Positions 6,632 through 14,411 of a stretch of 64,000 bases of DNA are shown one piece after another. Each line of letters begins with the position of its first letter. Position 1 is the first letter of the stretch. Position numbers and translations under genes: made by a program. Origin of the DNA: Clostridia bacterium (GTDB lineage: Bacteria > Bacillota > Clostridia > Oscillospirales > Acutalibacteraceae); assembly GCA_017435385.1 (NCBI GenBank), contig JAFSFB010000016.1, positions 124,001 to 188,000 on the forward strand. Reading direction: 5' to 3'. The notes under the pieces are model-generated. The model had not been told where the DNA came from, ran no database searches, and worked only from the letters and a program-made list of their open reading frames with translations.

Positions 6632-8462
6632 CGCACACACCTCCGTTCAGTTTTGAAGCTCCGCAGCCTGCGCATTTTTCTCTGCAACATGCGGTTGTTT
6701 CGCCCTTATGAGCCTTTTGGTTTTCTCTGACAAGGAAGCTCTTGGTCACGCCGTAATCCATATGATCCCACGGGAGAACCTCGTCATATTCCCTCTTTCG
6801 GGCTGTATAGAAGAACGGATCGATGCCGCATTCTTCAAAGCTCTGCATCCACTTTTCTCTGTCGAGATGCTCCTCCCAGCCGTCAAAGCGGCAGCCCTTG
6901 CGCCATGCGGTTTCGATAACATCGGCAAGACGGCGGTCGCCTCTCGAGAACACACCCTCGAGAAAGCTTGTCCACGGAACATGCCTCGAAACGCTGACCT
7001 TTCTCGTTTTCACGCAGGAGATGAGATAATTCTGCTTGTCGATAAGAACCTCGGGCTTGTCCTGTGGCTCCCACTGGAAAGGAGTGAAGGGCTTGGGAAC
7101 GAGCGAGGCAACGCTGATATTGACGGCAACGCTCTTCCCCTTGGGCTTGTTTTCATTTTTATAATATTCGTCGACGACCGCCTGAGCGAGGTCGGCGATT
7201 CCCTGAATATCCTCTTCGGTTTCAGTCGGAAGTCCTATCATGAAGTAGAGCTTGACTGCTGTCCAGCCGCCCGAAAACGCCTGCCTTGCAGTCGAAAGCA
7301 CTTCATTTTCGGTTATATTCTTGTTGATAACATCACGCAGACGCTGAGTGCCCGCCTCGGGAGCAAAGGTCAGACCGCTTCTGCGCACAGCATTGAGCTG
7401 CTCCATAAGCTCCTTAGGGAAGTTATCGGCACGCAGAGAAGGCAGGGCGATATTGATTTTTTCCTCAACCGTCCACGGAAGCATGTTTCTGATGAGTTTT
7501 TCGAGTCCCTTATAATCGCTCGTGCTCAGAGAACAAAGCGAAATTTCGTCATAGCCCGTGCTGTCACAGATCGCACGGCACTGCTTTTCAACCGTTTCGG
7601 GAGATTTTTCTCTTATCGGGCGGTTGAGAAAGCCTGCCTGACAGAAGCGGCATCCTCTGATACAGCCTCTGAATATTTCGACGGTCGTTCTGTCATGAAC
7701 AACCTCGAGGAAGGGCACAACGAACGTTTCGGGAGAATACATCGAATCAAGGTCGGCAACATTGCGCTTTTCGATCTTTTCGGGTGCGCCGCAGGTCGGA
7801 GTTACCGACTTGACCGTGCAGTCGTCATTATACTCAACCTCATAAAGCGAGGGAACATAAACACCCTTTATCTGAGCGGCGGCTTCGAGAAACTCCTGCT
7901 TTGAAGCACCCTTTGCCTTATATTCCTTCAGAAGGTCGATAAGCTCGTTAGTTACCTCTTCACCGTCACCGGGCAGAGTTATATCAAAGAATTCAGCCAT
8001 CGGCTCACCGTTGCAAACGCAGGTTCCGCCTGCAACAACGATGGGTGTGAGCTCCTTTCTGTCACGGCTTCTGACGGGAATGCCTGCAAGATCAAGCATG
8101 TTGAGCACATTCGTATAGCTCAGCTCATACTGCATGGTAAATCCGAGAATATCGAACTCAGTCAGAGCATCTCCGCTCTCGAGAGCATAGAGAGGAATGC
8201 CGTTTTCCCTCATCACCTGCTCCATATCAACCCACGGAGCAAATACTCTTTCGCACCACGCATCCTCTCTCGCATTGACAAGACCGTAAAGAATTTTCAT
8301 TCCGAGATGCGACATGCCTATTTCATATGTATCGGGGAAGCAGAACGCATAGCGGATATCGACCTTCGATTTATCCTTGACTACGCTGTTAAGCTCGCCG
8401 CCCGTGTATCTGCCGGGCTTCTGAACCTTCGGCAGGAATTTTTCAATCTGTCTGGGATACAT
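6606..8462 (-). CDS. TIGR03960 family B12-binding/radical SAM protein
   Basis: Protein of 618 residues with an N-terminal cobalamin-binding-like region (residues about 20-200, with CFPDTYEIGMSHLGMKILYG) and a radical SAM domain whose cluster motif is FRGCIRGCRFCQAGF near residue 266 (Cys-x3-Cys-x2-Cys). The C-terminal KRMAxx-type extension ends in a Cys-rich CCREKCAGCGASKLNG segment that may bind a second metal site. The reaction is unknown for this family. The start ATG has AACAGGAG upstream. It is paired with the DUF2344 gene, the usual partner. There is no obvious substrate pathway next to it. Confidence 0.9.
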   Translation of the reverse strand: MYPRQIEKFLPKVQKPGRYTGGELNSVVKDKSKVDIRYAFCFPDTYEIGMSHLGMKILYGLVNAREDAWCERVFAPWVDMEQVMRENGIPLYALESGDALTEFDILGFTMQYELSYTNVLNMLDLAGIPVRSRDRKELTPIVVAGGTCVCNGEPMAEFFDITLPGDGEEVTNELIDLLKEYKAKGASKQEFLEAAAQIKGVYVPSLYEVEYNDDCTVKSVTPTCGAPEKIEKRNVADLDSMYSPETFVVPFLEVVHDRTTVEIFRGCIRGCRFCQAGFLNRPIREKSPETVEKQCRAICDSTGYDEISLCSLSTSDYKGLEKLIRNMLPWTVEEKINIALPSLRADNFPKELMEQLNAVRRSGLTFAPEAGTQRLRDVINKNITENEVLSTARQAFSGGWTAVKLYFMIGLPTETEEDIQGIADLAQAVVDEYYKNENKPKGKSVAVNISVASLVPKPFTPFQWEPQDKPEVLIDKQNYLISCVKTRKVSVSRHVPWTSFLEGVFSRGDRRLADVIETAWRKGCRFDGWEEHLDREKWMQSFEECGIDPFFYTARKREYDEVLPWDHMDYGVTKSFLVRENQKAHKGETTACCREKCAGCGASKLNGGVCDEIRQTVV

Positions 8463-8522
8463 AAGCTATCTCCTGTTCAAATAACATATCCCGAATATAA
8501 TAACATATTTGTTTGAAAAAAT

Positions 8523-9131
8523 CTACAGTTTTACAGAGCCTTTTTCCTTTTTGTCCAGAAAGCCGACCGCTCCGAGATAGACCGCCGCACCGCCGAGAGT
8601 TATGTTGCCGTATTCAAGTGCCGCCGCAAAGCCGAAAAGAGCCATCGGAACAAGAACCGCAAACATGGCCCCGTCGCATATCCTCTCCGCCTTTTCCTCG
8701 TCTGACACTCTGCAAAGAAACTCGAAGAGAATGTTTCCGCCGTCAAGAGGTCTGCACGGAAGCAGATTGAATGCTCCGATAGCAAGGCTGATAACTGCGG
8801 CATTTTTTATATTTCCGTTTTCTCCCGACAGCAAAAAAAGAACGGCAGACATCAGAAGATTTGCCACAGGTCCTGCCGCATAAACGGGAATATCCGACCT
8901 TCTCGGGCTCATCGGATTTCTTTCAAGCTTTATGCCGTAAAACGAAAGCTCGACAAGAGCAGGTTTTTCCCCGAAAGCAAGCATGCAGAGAAGATGCGCC
9001 GCTTCATGCACAAAGCAGCAAAACAGCGCAACCGCACAGACTCCGCTGCTGTCAAGAATCAGCATGCAGGTCACTGCGGCGGCAAAAGAGATGTTGATTT
9101 TCACATCTGTTTCGCCCCGTTTAATTTTCAT
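8523..9131 (-). CDS. SpoIVFB-like site-2 (M50) membrane metalloprotease
   Basis: Intramembrane zinc protease of 202 residues. HEAAH (residues 42-46) is the HExxH motif inside a hydrophobic segment, and NLLPCRPLDGGNIL near residue 125 is the second metal-ligand block of the family. Several hydrophobic segments surround both. In spore formers SpoIVFB processes pro-sigmaK, and the gene directly follows a SpoIVFA-like M23 gene here, which supports that role. The ATG at 9131 overlaps the upstream stop by 11 bases; a GTG nine codons downstream is an alternative. The target is inferred, since sigK is not in the window. Confidence 0.83.
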   Translation of the reverse strand: MKIKRGETDVKINISFAAAVTCMLILDSSGVCAVALFCCFVHEAAHLLCMLAFGEKPALVELSFYGIKLERNPMSPRRSDIPVYAAGPVANLLMSAVLFLLSGENGNIKNAAVISLAIGAFNLLPCRPLDGGNILFEFLCRVSDEEKAERICDGAMFAVLVPMALFGFAAALEYGNITLGGAAVYLGAVGFLDKKEKGSVKL

Positions 9132-9999
9132 CGGGATATATGAGCGGCTCGGGATTGACTCTTATGCCGTCAATCCTCACCTCGAAATGAAGATGAGGCC
9201 CCGTTGACCAGCCCGTTGAGCCGACGAGCCCGAGCGTTTCCCCGTTTCTGAGAACGGTTCCTTCGGGAGCGTATATCTCGCTCAGATGGCAATAATAGGT
9301 TTCAAAGCCGTCGGAATGCTCGATCAGAACATATTTGCCCCAGACCTCGCTTTCGCCCGATGCAGTCACCCTTCCCGAAAACGCCGCCGCTACCGCCGTA
9401 CCCTCGGGTGCGGCAAGATCGATGCCCGTGTGAAACCCGTAGTTGCCCGAAACGGGGTTTGTTCTGTAGCCGAAAGGCGAAGTCAGCCTTGCGTTTTCAA
9501 CAGGCACGGTCACGGGTGCGCTGACGGTATAGCGTGCAAAGGTCGTTCCGCTTGCCGCCTGCTCCGACGCGATATCTTCACCGCCGCCGATTATCTCTCC
9601 CGTTGCGACTGTTTCATCCGCCGCATTTTCGGCAGGCTCCTCAGATTCGAGAATAAGCTTTGCGGTTACCTCTTCTTTTTTCTCCGTAACTCCGCCAACG
9701 GGTGCAAACGCCTCCTGCGCCGTGCTTCTTATTTCGGAGAACATCTGCGATACGCTCATGTTCCTTGACATTATTTTTCCGTAATCCGATTTCATTTTTT
9801 CCGCCGCCGACGGACTGAGCTTCGACACAAGCAGAACGCCTCCCGCAACAACGATGCAGAGAACGCACTGAAGCAGAATCAGACGGACAAAATAATCCGT
9901 TTTCGTGGCTTTCTTTCTCTTTTCCGAACCGTTCTGAGCCGAATAGTCAAAACGGCTTCTGTATTCGCTTCTTTCTTCTCGGGCAAATCCGTTTTCCAT
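9121..9999 (-). CDS. SpoIVFA-like membrane M23 metallopeptidase
   Basis: Protein of 292 residues: a charged cytoplasmic N-terminus, one membrane segment (about residues 38-58), a low-complexity linker and a C-terminal M23/LytM domain (about 190-285). The domain has SPFGYRTNP, GFHTGIDLAAPEGT (His and Asp ligands) and GPHLHFEVRIDG (HxH ligand). The zinc ligands are therefore all present, whereas SpoIVFA of Bacillus is regarded mainly as a regulator. The ATG at 9999 has GGAGGTAATT before it; starts further upstream give an implausible hydrophobic leader. It precedes the SpoIVFB-like gene with an 11-base overlap, matching the spoIVFA-spoIVFB operon, so regulation of the partner protease is the likely job. 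Confidence 0.82.
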   Translation of the reverse strand: MENGFAREERSEYRSRFDYSAQNGSEKRKKATKTDYFVRLILLQCVLCIVVAGGVLLVSKLSPSAAEKMKSDYGKIMSRNMSVSQMFSEIRSTAQEAFAPVGGVTEKKEEVTAKLILESEEPAENAADETVATGEIIGGGEDIASEQAASGTTFARYTVSAPVTVPVENARLTSPFGYRTNPVSGNYGFHTGIDLAAPEGTAVAAAFSGRVTASGESEVWGKYVLIEHSDGFETYYCHLSEIYAPEGTVLRNGETLGLVGSTGWSTGPHLHFEVRIDGIRVNPEPLIYPDEN

Positions 10000-10037
10000 A
10001 ATTACCTCCACAGGAACAACATAACAAAATATATTCA

Positions 10038-10066
10038 ATGATATGCCATACAGCCATACGGTTATG
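10038..10066 (-). promoter_or_regulatory. Possible sigmaE-type promoter for the spoIVFAB-like pair
   Basis: On the minus strand CATAAC (10066-10061) and CATATCAT (10045-10038) are 15 bases apart, 39 bases upstream of the M23 start. This resembles the mother-cell sigmaE pattern (ATA-type -35 and CATACANT-type -10). No good sigmaA promoter is visible in the same gap. The match is partial. Confidence 0.35.
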
Positions 10067-10187
10067 ACAGCATAAAAAATGCCTTTGCAAAAAAGTTCAC
10101 AAATTATTAACAATTATATGTTCACGAAATACATTTTTTTATTGTTTTCTTTTATGGGTATCATTCGGAAAGGAGGCGTTTTACGAA

Positions 10188-10673
10188 TTGGCACAGATCA
10201 AATCCGAAGAAGAGATAAATGGGCTTGTGAACAACTACGGTCCGATGATCTTCAGAATATGCTACTGCATTCTCTGCAATTCGGAGGATGCCAAGGATGC
10301 CGTTCAGGAAACCTTTCTGAAATATCTGACCAAGGCACCCGAGTTCAACGGCGAAGAGCACAGGAAAGCGTGGCTTATCAAGGTTTCCTCAAACATCAGC
10401 AAAAACATGCTTATGTTCAGGCTCAGGCGTGAAGCCGCCAACCTTGAAGATTTTGCCGATATCGGCATCAGCGAGAAGGACTATGACGATTTCGAGTTCA
10501 TCATGAGCCTTCCTGCAAAGCATAAGATCGTAATGACGCTGTATTATGTTGAGGGCTATACAAGCAAGGAAATAGCCGAGATCATGAATATAAGCGAAGA
10601 AGCAGTCAGAAAACGCCTTGAAAAAGGCAGAAAAATGATAAAGAAAGAAATTGAAACCGAGGAGATGCTTTAA
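10188..10673 (+). CDS. ECF-type RNA polymerase sigma factor
   Basis: Sigma-70 family protein of 161 residues with only regions 2 and 4. Region 2 (about 15-75) contains NSEDAKDAVQETFLKYL and KAWLIKVSSNISKN; region 4 (about 105-155) contains LPAKHKIVMTLYYVEGYTSKEIAEIMNISEEAVRKRLEKGRK, here named only by its ends LPAK and RKRLEKG. The start is TTG at 10188 with AAAGGAGG upstream. It heads an operon with a 72-residue membrane protein (1-base overlap), an acyl-CoA synthetase and a PlsC acyltransferase, which suggests control of lipid or envelope metabolism. The signal is unknown. No classic ECF autopromoter is evident to me. Confidence 0.88.
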   Translation: MAQIKSEEEINGLVNNYGPMIFRICYCILCNSEDAKDAVQETFLKYLTKAPEFNGEEHRKAWLIKVSSNISKNMLMFRLRREAANLEDFADIGISEKDYDDFEFIMSLPAKHKIVMTLYYVEGYTSKEIAEIMNISEEAVRKRLEKGRKMIKKEIETEEML

Positions 10674-10891
10674 TGGATCACGAAATCAAAGAATATATCA
10701 GACTGATCGGTTCGATCTCGCTTCCGGAATCGGCAAGAAAAAGCATAACAGAACATTTGATTCAGCACAAAAACCGTGTTGCAAAGGAGATAACGGGTAA
10801 ACATATTGCTGCCGCTTCGGCGGTTGCCGTGCTTGCCTTCGGAGCGATTCTTGCGGCACGAGGAGCAAAGAATAATATCAATGCAGCGTGA
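10673..10891 (+). CDS. 72-residue single-pass membrane protein, candidate anti-sigma
   Basis: Not a family I recognise. It has an acidic-to-basic N-terminal helix region (residues 1-43, MDHEIKEYIRLIGSI at the start) predicted to be cytoplasmic and one membrane segment at about 44-62 rich in Ala. Only about ten residues follow. Its ATG overlaps the stop of the ECF sigma gene (TAATG), the standard arrangement for a cognate anti-sigma factor. At 72 residues it is far shorter than usual zinc-binding anti-sigma factors and has no cysteine, so any sensing domain must be in a partner. Function is inferred from context. Confidence 0.7.
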   Translation: MDHEIKEYIRLIGSISLPESARKSITEHLIQHKNRVAKEITGKHIAAASAVAVLAFGAILAARGAKNNINAA

Positions 10892-10898
10892 GGTTAAT

Positions 10899-12611
10899 AT
10901 GAAAAATCAGACTATCAATCCGTTTTTTAAATTTGAAAACAGTTCTCTCCCGCTCGGCTTTGAGGTTCCCGATGTTTCCATGTTCGGAATGCTCAGAATC
11001 TCAGCCGAAACCCGCAGCGACGATCCGGCATACGAATATTTCGGAACACAGTGCACCTATCGCCGTCTTGTTGAAAGAATCGAAAAGATTTCGGGAGCAT
11101 ATTACAGTCTTGGTGTAAGAAAGGGCGACATCGTTACGATCGTCATGCCCAACACTCCCGAGGCAGTCATCAGCATCTATGCTCTCAACCGCATCGGTGC
11201 CGTTGCGAACATTCTCCATCCCCTTTCGGCTCAGGAGGAAATCAAGGAGCATATCAACAGAGTCGGCAGCAAGGTTCTTCTTTGCGTTGACATCTGCAGC
11301 GAAAAAATATCGCACATTATCGACAAAACTCCCGTCGAAAAGGTTATCATCGCTTCTGCGGGCGATTCCATGCCTGCCGTCATGAAAACTCTTTATGCGC
11401 TCAAATGCATGAAGAATTTCAAATATGACAAATCAGACAAGAGATATCTTTCATGGAAGGCATTTGAAAAGCTGTCTGGCGATGCAAAGGAATATCTTCC
11501 CACGGGCGAAATGAACAACGAAACGGCAATCATTCTTCACAGCGGCGGAACTACGGGAACGCCCAAGGACATCATGCTCTCGAACCGCAATTTCAACGCT
11601 TTCGGCATCCAGGCGGTTCTTACGCTCAGAGATGTCAAAGCAGGCGATAAGATCCTTGCTATCCTCCCCATCTTCCACGGCTTCGGTCTTGGAGTATGCG
11701 TTCATGTTTCATTCTGCTTCGGAGCATGCTCCGTTCTCATTCCGCAGTTCAACTCGAAGAAATTCGCAGGAATCTTAAAGAAATACAAGCCCTCCATGCT
11801 CTTCGGAGTGCCCACTCTTTATGATGCACTCCTCAAAGCAAAGGGAACGGATAAGATCGATTTCTCATTCCTTAAATACGCAGTCAGCGGCGGCGACACT
11901 CTTCCCGAAAAGCTTGAAAAAAGCGTCAACGAATTCCTTGCCGCTCACAACTCCGACATCAAAATCTGCGAAGGCTACGGCATGACCGAGGGTCTTGCTG
12001 CTCTGAGCCTTTCCGTCGGAGAAAACTACAGATCAAGAACTATCGGCAAGCCTCTCATCGGAACGGAAATGTGCATCGTTGAACCCGGAACAAACAATGT
12101 TCTTCCCCCCGATACTGACGGTGAGCTCTGCGTCAGCGGACCGACGGTTATGATCGGCTACAGAAACAATCCGCAGGAAACAGAAAACGTTCTCCGCACC
12201 CATGCCGACGGAAAAGTCTGGCTTCACACGGGTGACATGGCTTCAATGGACAAAGACGGCTTTGTTCATTATAAGCTCAGAATCAAGAGAATGATGATAA
12301 CCTCGGGCTTCAATGTTTATCCCTCACAGATAGAAAGCGTTATTGAAGAGCTTGATTTCGTTGACAAATGCGTTGTTGTTCCGATTCCTCACACATACAA
12401 GAAAGAGGTTGCAAAAGCATATATCGTTCTGAAAGACGGAAAAGCCAAAAACGAGGAAACCGAAAAGGAAATCAAGGAATACTGCAAAAAGAAGCTCATG
12501 CATTACAGCGTGCCCTATAAGTATCAGTTCGTTGACCTTCTTCCCAAAACGGCTTACAACAAGATCGACTTCATGAAGCTTCAGAAGGAAAGCGCAAGGG
12601 AGGCTGTCTGA
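10899..12611 (+). CDS. AMP-forming acyl-CoA synthetase (class I adenylate-forming)
   Basis: Enzyme of 570 residues that activates a carboxylic acid, probably a fatty acid, with ATP and CoA. The P-loop ILHSGGTTGTPKDIMLSN is near residue 212, EGYGMTEGLAALS near 350 is motif A5, and WLHTGDMASMDKDGF with RMMITSGFNVYPSQIE marks the hinge and the C-terminal domain. The lysine of TAYNKIDF near the C-terminus matches the catalytic lysine. The ATG at 10899 has GAGGT upstream and starts 7 bases after the small membrane protein. The adjacent plsC suggests that the product feeds phospholipid acylation. Substrate chain length cannot be read from sequence. Confidence 0.88.
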   Translation: MKNQTINPFFKFENSSLPLGFEVPDVSMFGMLRISAETRSDDPAYEYFGTQCTYRRLVERIEKISGAYYSLGVRKGDIVTIVMPNTPEAVISIYALNRIGAVANILHPLSAQEEIKEHINRVGSKVLLCVDICSEKISHIIDKTPVEKVIIASAGDSMPAVMKTLYALKCMKNFKYDKSDKRYLSWKAFEKLSGDAKEYLPTGEMNNETAIILHSGGTTGTPKDIMLSNRNFNAFGIQAVLTLRDVKAGDKILAILPIFHGFGLGVCVHVSFCFGACSVLIPQFNSKKFAGILKKYKPSMLFGVPTLYDALLKAKGTDKIDFSFLKYAVSGGDTLPEKLEKSVNEFLAAHNSDIKICEGYGMTEGLAALSLSVGENYRSRTIGKPLIGTEMCIVEPGTNNVLPPDTDGELCVSGPTVMIGYRNNPQETENVLRTHADGKVWLHTGDMASMDKDGFVHYKLRIKRMMITSGFNVYPSQIESVIEELDFVDKCVVVPIPHTYKKEVAKAYIVLKDGKAKNEETEKEIKEYCKKKLMHYSVPYKYQFVDLLPKTAYNKIDFMKLQKESAREAV

Positions 12612-12612
12612 T

Positions 12613-13254
12613 TTGGCAAATAAACCGAGAACCTGGGGCTATAAGCTTCTTGCTCCCGTGCTCAGCCTTGCTTTCAAAGCATATTACTCTCCCAAGGTGT
12701 TCGGCAAGGGCAATATCCCCGAAAAAGGTGCGGTCGTTGTTGCAGGCAATCACAAGCATGTTCTTGACCAGTGCCTCGCCGCAATCACAACGCACAGAGC
12801 CATAAATTACATGGCAAAAGCAGAATATTTCAAAGGCTCCTTCGCATGGTTTTTCAAGTTTGCAGGCTGCATCTGCGTCAACCGCAACGGTCACGACGAG
12901 GAAGCAAAGGCGTCGGCAAACGCAGTTCTTGAAAACGGCGGTGCTCTCGGAATTTTCCCCGAAGGCACACGCAACAAGACTGACAATCTGCTCGGCGAAT
13001 TCAAGTTCGGAGCGGCATCTCTTGCCTGCAAAAACGGAGCTATGATAGTTCCCGTTGCAGTCACGGGCGAATATAAATTCAGAAGCAAAACCCTCTGCTC
13101 AAGAATCGGCACCCCCTTCAGCACAAAGGGCATGACCGTTGAGCAGGCAAACAAAAAGCTCCACGATGAGATCGTGAAGCTGATAAAAGAAAATCTTGAT
13201 GCAGGCTACGGAACTCCCGAGGAGTTTGAAAGAGCCGCAAGATACATAGCATAA
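12613..13254 (+). CDS. plsC: 1-acyl-glycerol-3-phosphate acyltransferase (PlsC family)
   Basis: Acyltransferase of 213 residues. AGNHKHVLDQCLA near residue 42 is the catalytic NHxxxxD block, CVNRNGHDEEA follows, and IFPEGTRNK near 118 is the phosphate-binding block. It probably esterifies lysophosphatidate at the membrane surface, using acyl-CoA or acyl-ACP. The start is TTG at 12613, one base after the stop of the acyl-CoA synthetase, with GGGAGG in the preceding coding sequence. It is the last gene of the sigma-led operon and is followed by a strong terminator. A phospholipid salvage or remodelling role is inferred from the neighbours. Confidence 0.88.
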   Translation: MANKPRTWGYKLLAPVLSLAFKAYYSPKVFGKGNIPEKGAVVVAGNHKHVLDQCLAAITTHRAINYMAKAEYFKGSFAWFFKFAGCICVNRNGHDEEAKASANAVLENGGALGIFPEGTRNKTDNLLGEFKFGAASLACKNGAMIVPVAVTGEYKFRSKTLCSRIGTPFSTKGMTVEQANKKLHDEIVKLIKENLDAGYGTPEEFERAARYIA

Positions 13255-13259
13255 AAGAA

Positions 13260-13297
13260 CAGCAGGAGTCATCTTCAACTCCTGCTGATTTTTTATT
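13260..13297. terminator. Bidirectional terminator between plsC and the DHHW gene
   Basis: Perfect 10-bp stem CAGCAGGAGT (13260-13269) / ACTCCTGCTG (13278-13287) followed by ATTTTTTATTT on the plus strand. On the minus strand it lies a few bases past the DHHW stop, with TTCTTTTATG beyond the stem. It serves both converging units. Confidence 0.85.
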
Positions 13298-14399
13298 TAA
13301 GTCCCAGACTGTTATTCAGAAGAAGCGAGCTGTAGATAAGCAGAACATCCGCATTTTCAAAATTCACCATATTGCCGATAACGGCAGGGTTGATATATCG
13401 GATATCAACAACGGTTATTTTTGAATAGCTCTGAATCAGAAGAGGAACAAGACTGCTTCCGAATGAATCCCTGAAAACAACGAGCTCTCTGCTGTTTGAG
13501 CTGAGATGGTTTTCGATCGTCAGCAGAGCCTGATTGCCCGAAAGGAACATCTCATAGGGATCCTTGCCGTTTGCCTTCTCAGCATCATAGACCTCAACCT
13601 CTTCGGGCATTCCCGTTTCATAGCTCTTCACCTTGCAGAATTCAATCGCAGGATTCGTAAGATACTTGATCGTATCGGGCTTGACGGGAAGCGCCGCCTG
13701 ACCGTAATAGGTGCCGTAAAAAGGCTTTTCAAGCTCATTGACGGCAAAATCATCGCTGAATGAAACGCCCGTTTTCTTCGCAATTCCGGCGGCAATATCA
13801 ACTATCTTCTCCTGCCTCCAATGGCTGTCGGTGAAATAATAATCATCTCCCGAAAGCATCGGCACTATGTCGATATATTCCGCAAACGGAGTCTTTTCTC
13901 TGACCGAGGATATAAGCGAACTGTAGTCAAGGCTCAGATATCCGCCTTCTTCGGCTATAAACATGTTTTTATCGGGTATGACCGAAAGATAGACCTTCGC
14001 TCCGCTGTCCTTGATGAAGCTGTCATATATGAATGAAAACCTGCCCGTCGCATGGTTTATCATTTCTTCCCGGAGAGGATATTCGAGCTTTGAAATATGA
14101 CCGTCGGAAAGAATGACATCGTTGTTATCCTTGTTCAGAAAAACATAATGCGAGAAGAAAGCCTTTATGCTTCTGAAAGCATCTCTTGCAGGAAACTGGT
14201 CGAGCGTATAATCCTCGAACTCCTTCATGAATTCTCCCGAAACAACGGTATTGAAATTCAGCTCGGGGAAGACTGCCAGCGCTCTCCTCTCGCTGTCGGA
14301 AAAAGCGGTTTCCTCTTTGACAAGATTCCAGCCGAAAAAGCCGAGAAAAAGAACTGCCGTCAGAACGGTGAGAACGATATTCTTAACTTTTTTATTCAT
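13293..14399 (-). CDS. DHHW/AlgX-like SGNH-fold protein
   Basis: Protein of 368 residues with an N-terminal membrane anchor (about residues 7-24) and an extracytoplasmic domain. It belongs to the DHHW family, which accompanies MBOAT O-acyltransferases of the AlgI type. Characteristic segments are SERRALAVFPELN after the anchor, DQFPARDAFRS, YYFTDSHWRQE near residue 180 (the SH pair replaces the family's DHHW spelling but keeps the D-x-H-W core) and FRDSFGSSLVPLL near 310, a serine block typical of the SGNH fold. It starts 13 bases after the MBOAT gene. A role in O-acetylating an extracellular polymer is inferred; the polymer is not known. Confidence 0.83.
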   Translation of the reverse strand: MNKKVKNIVLTVLTAVLFLGFFGWNLVKEETAFSDSERRALAVFPELNFNTVVSGEFMKEFEDYTLDQFPARDAFRSIKAFFSHYVFLNKDNNDVILSDGHISKLEYPLREEMINHATGRFSFIYDSFIKDSGAKVYLSVIPDKNMFIAEEGGYLSLDYSSLISSVREKTPFAEYIDIVPMLSGDDYYFTDSHWRQEKIVDIAAGIAKKTGVSFSDDFAVNELEKPFYGTYYGQAALPVKPDTIKYLTNPAIEFCKVKSYETGMPEEVEVYDAEKANGKDPYEMFLSGNQALLTIENHLSSNSRELVVFRDSFGSSLVPLLIQSYSKITVVDIRYINPAVIGNMVNFENADVLLIYSSLLLNNSLGLK

Positions 14400-14411
14400 A
14401 ACGGCACCTCC

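Noticed and set aside
6708..7904. 398-codon plus-strand frame opposite the TIGR03960 gene
   Set aside because: Entirely antisense to a clear radical SAM gene; it is a shadow frame without a ribosome site or motif.
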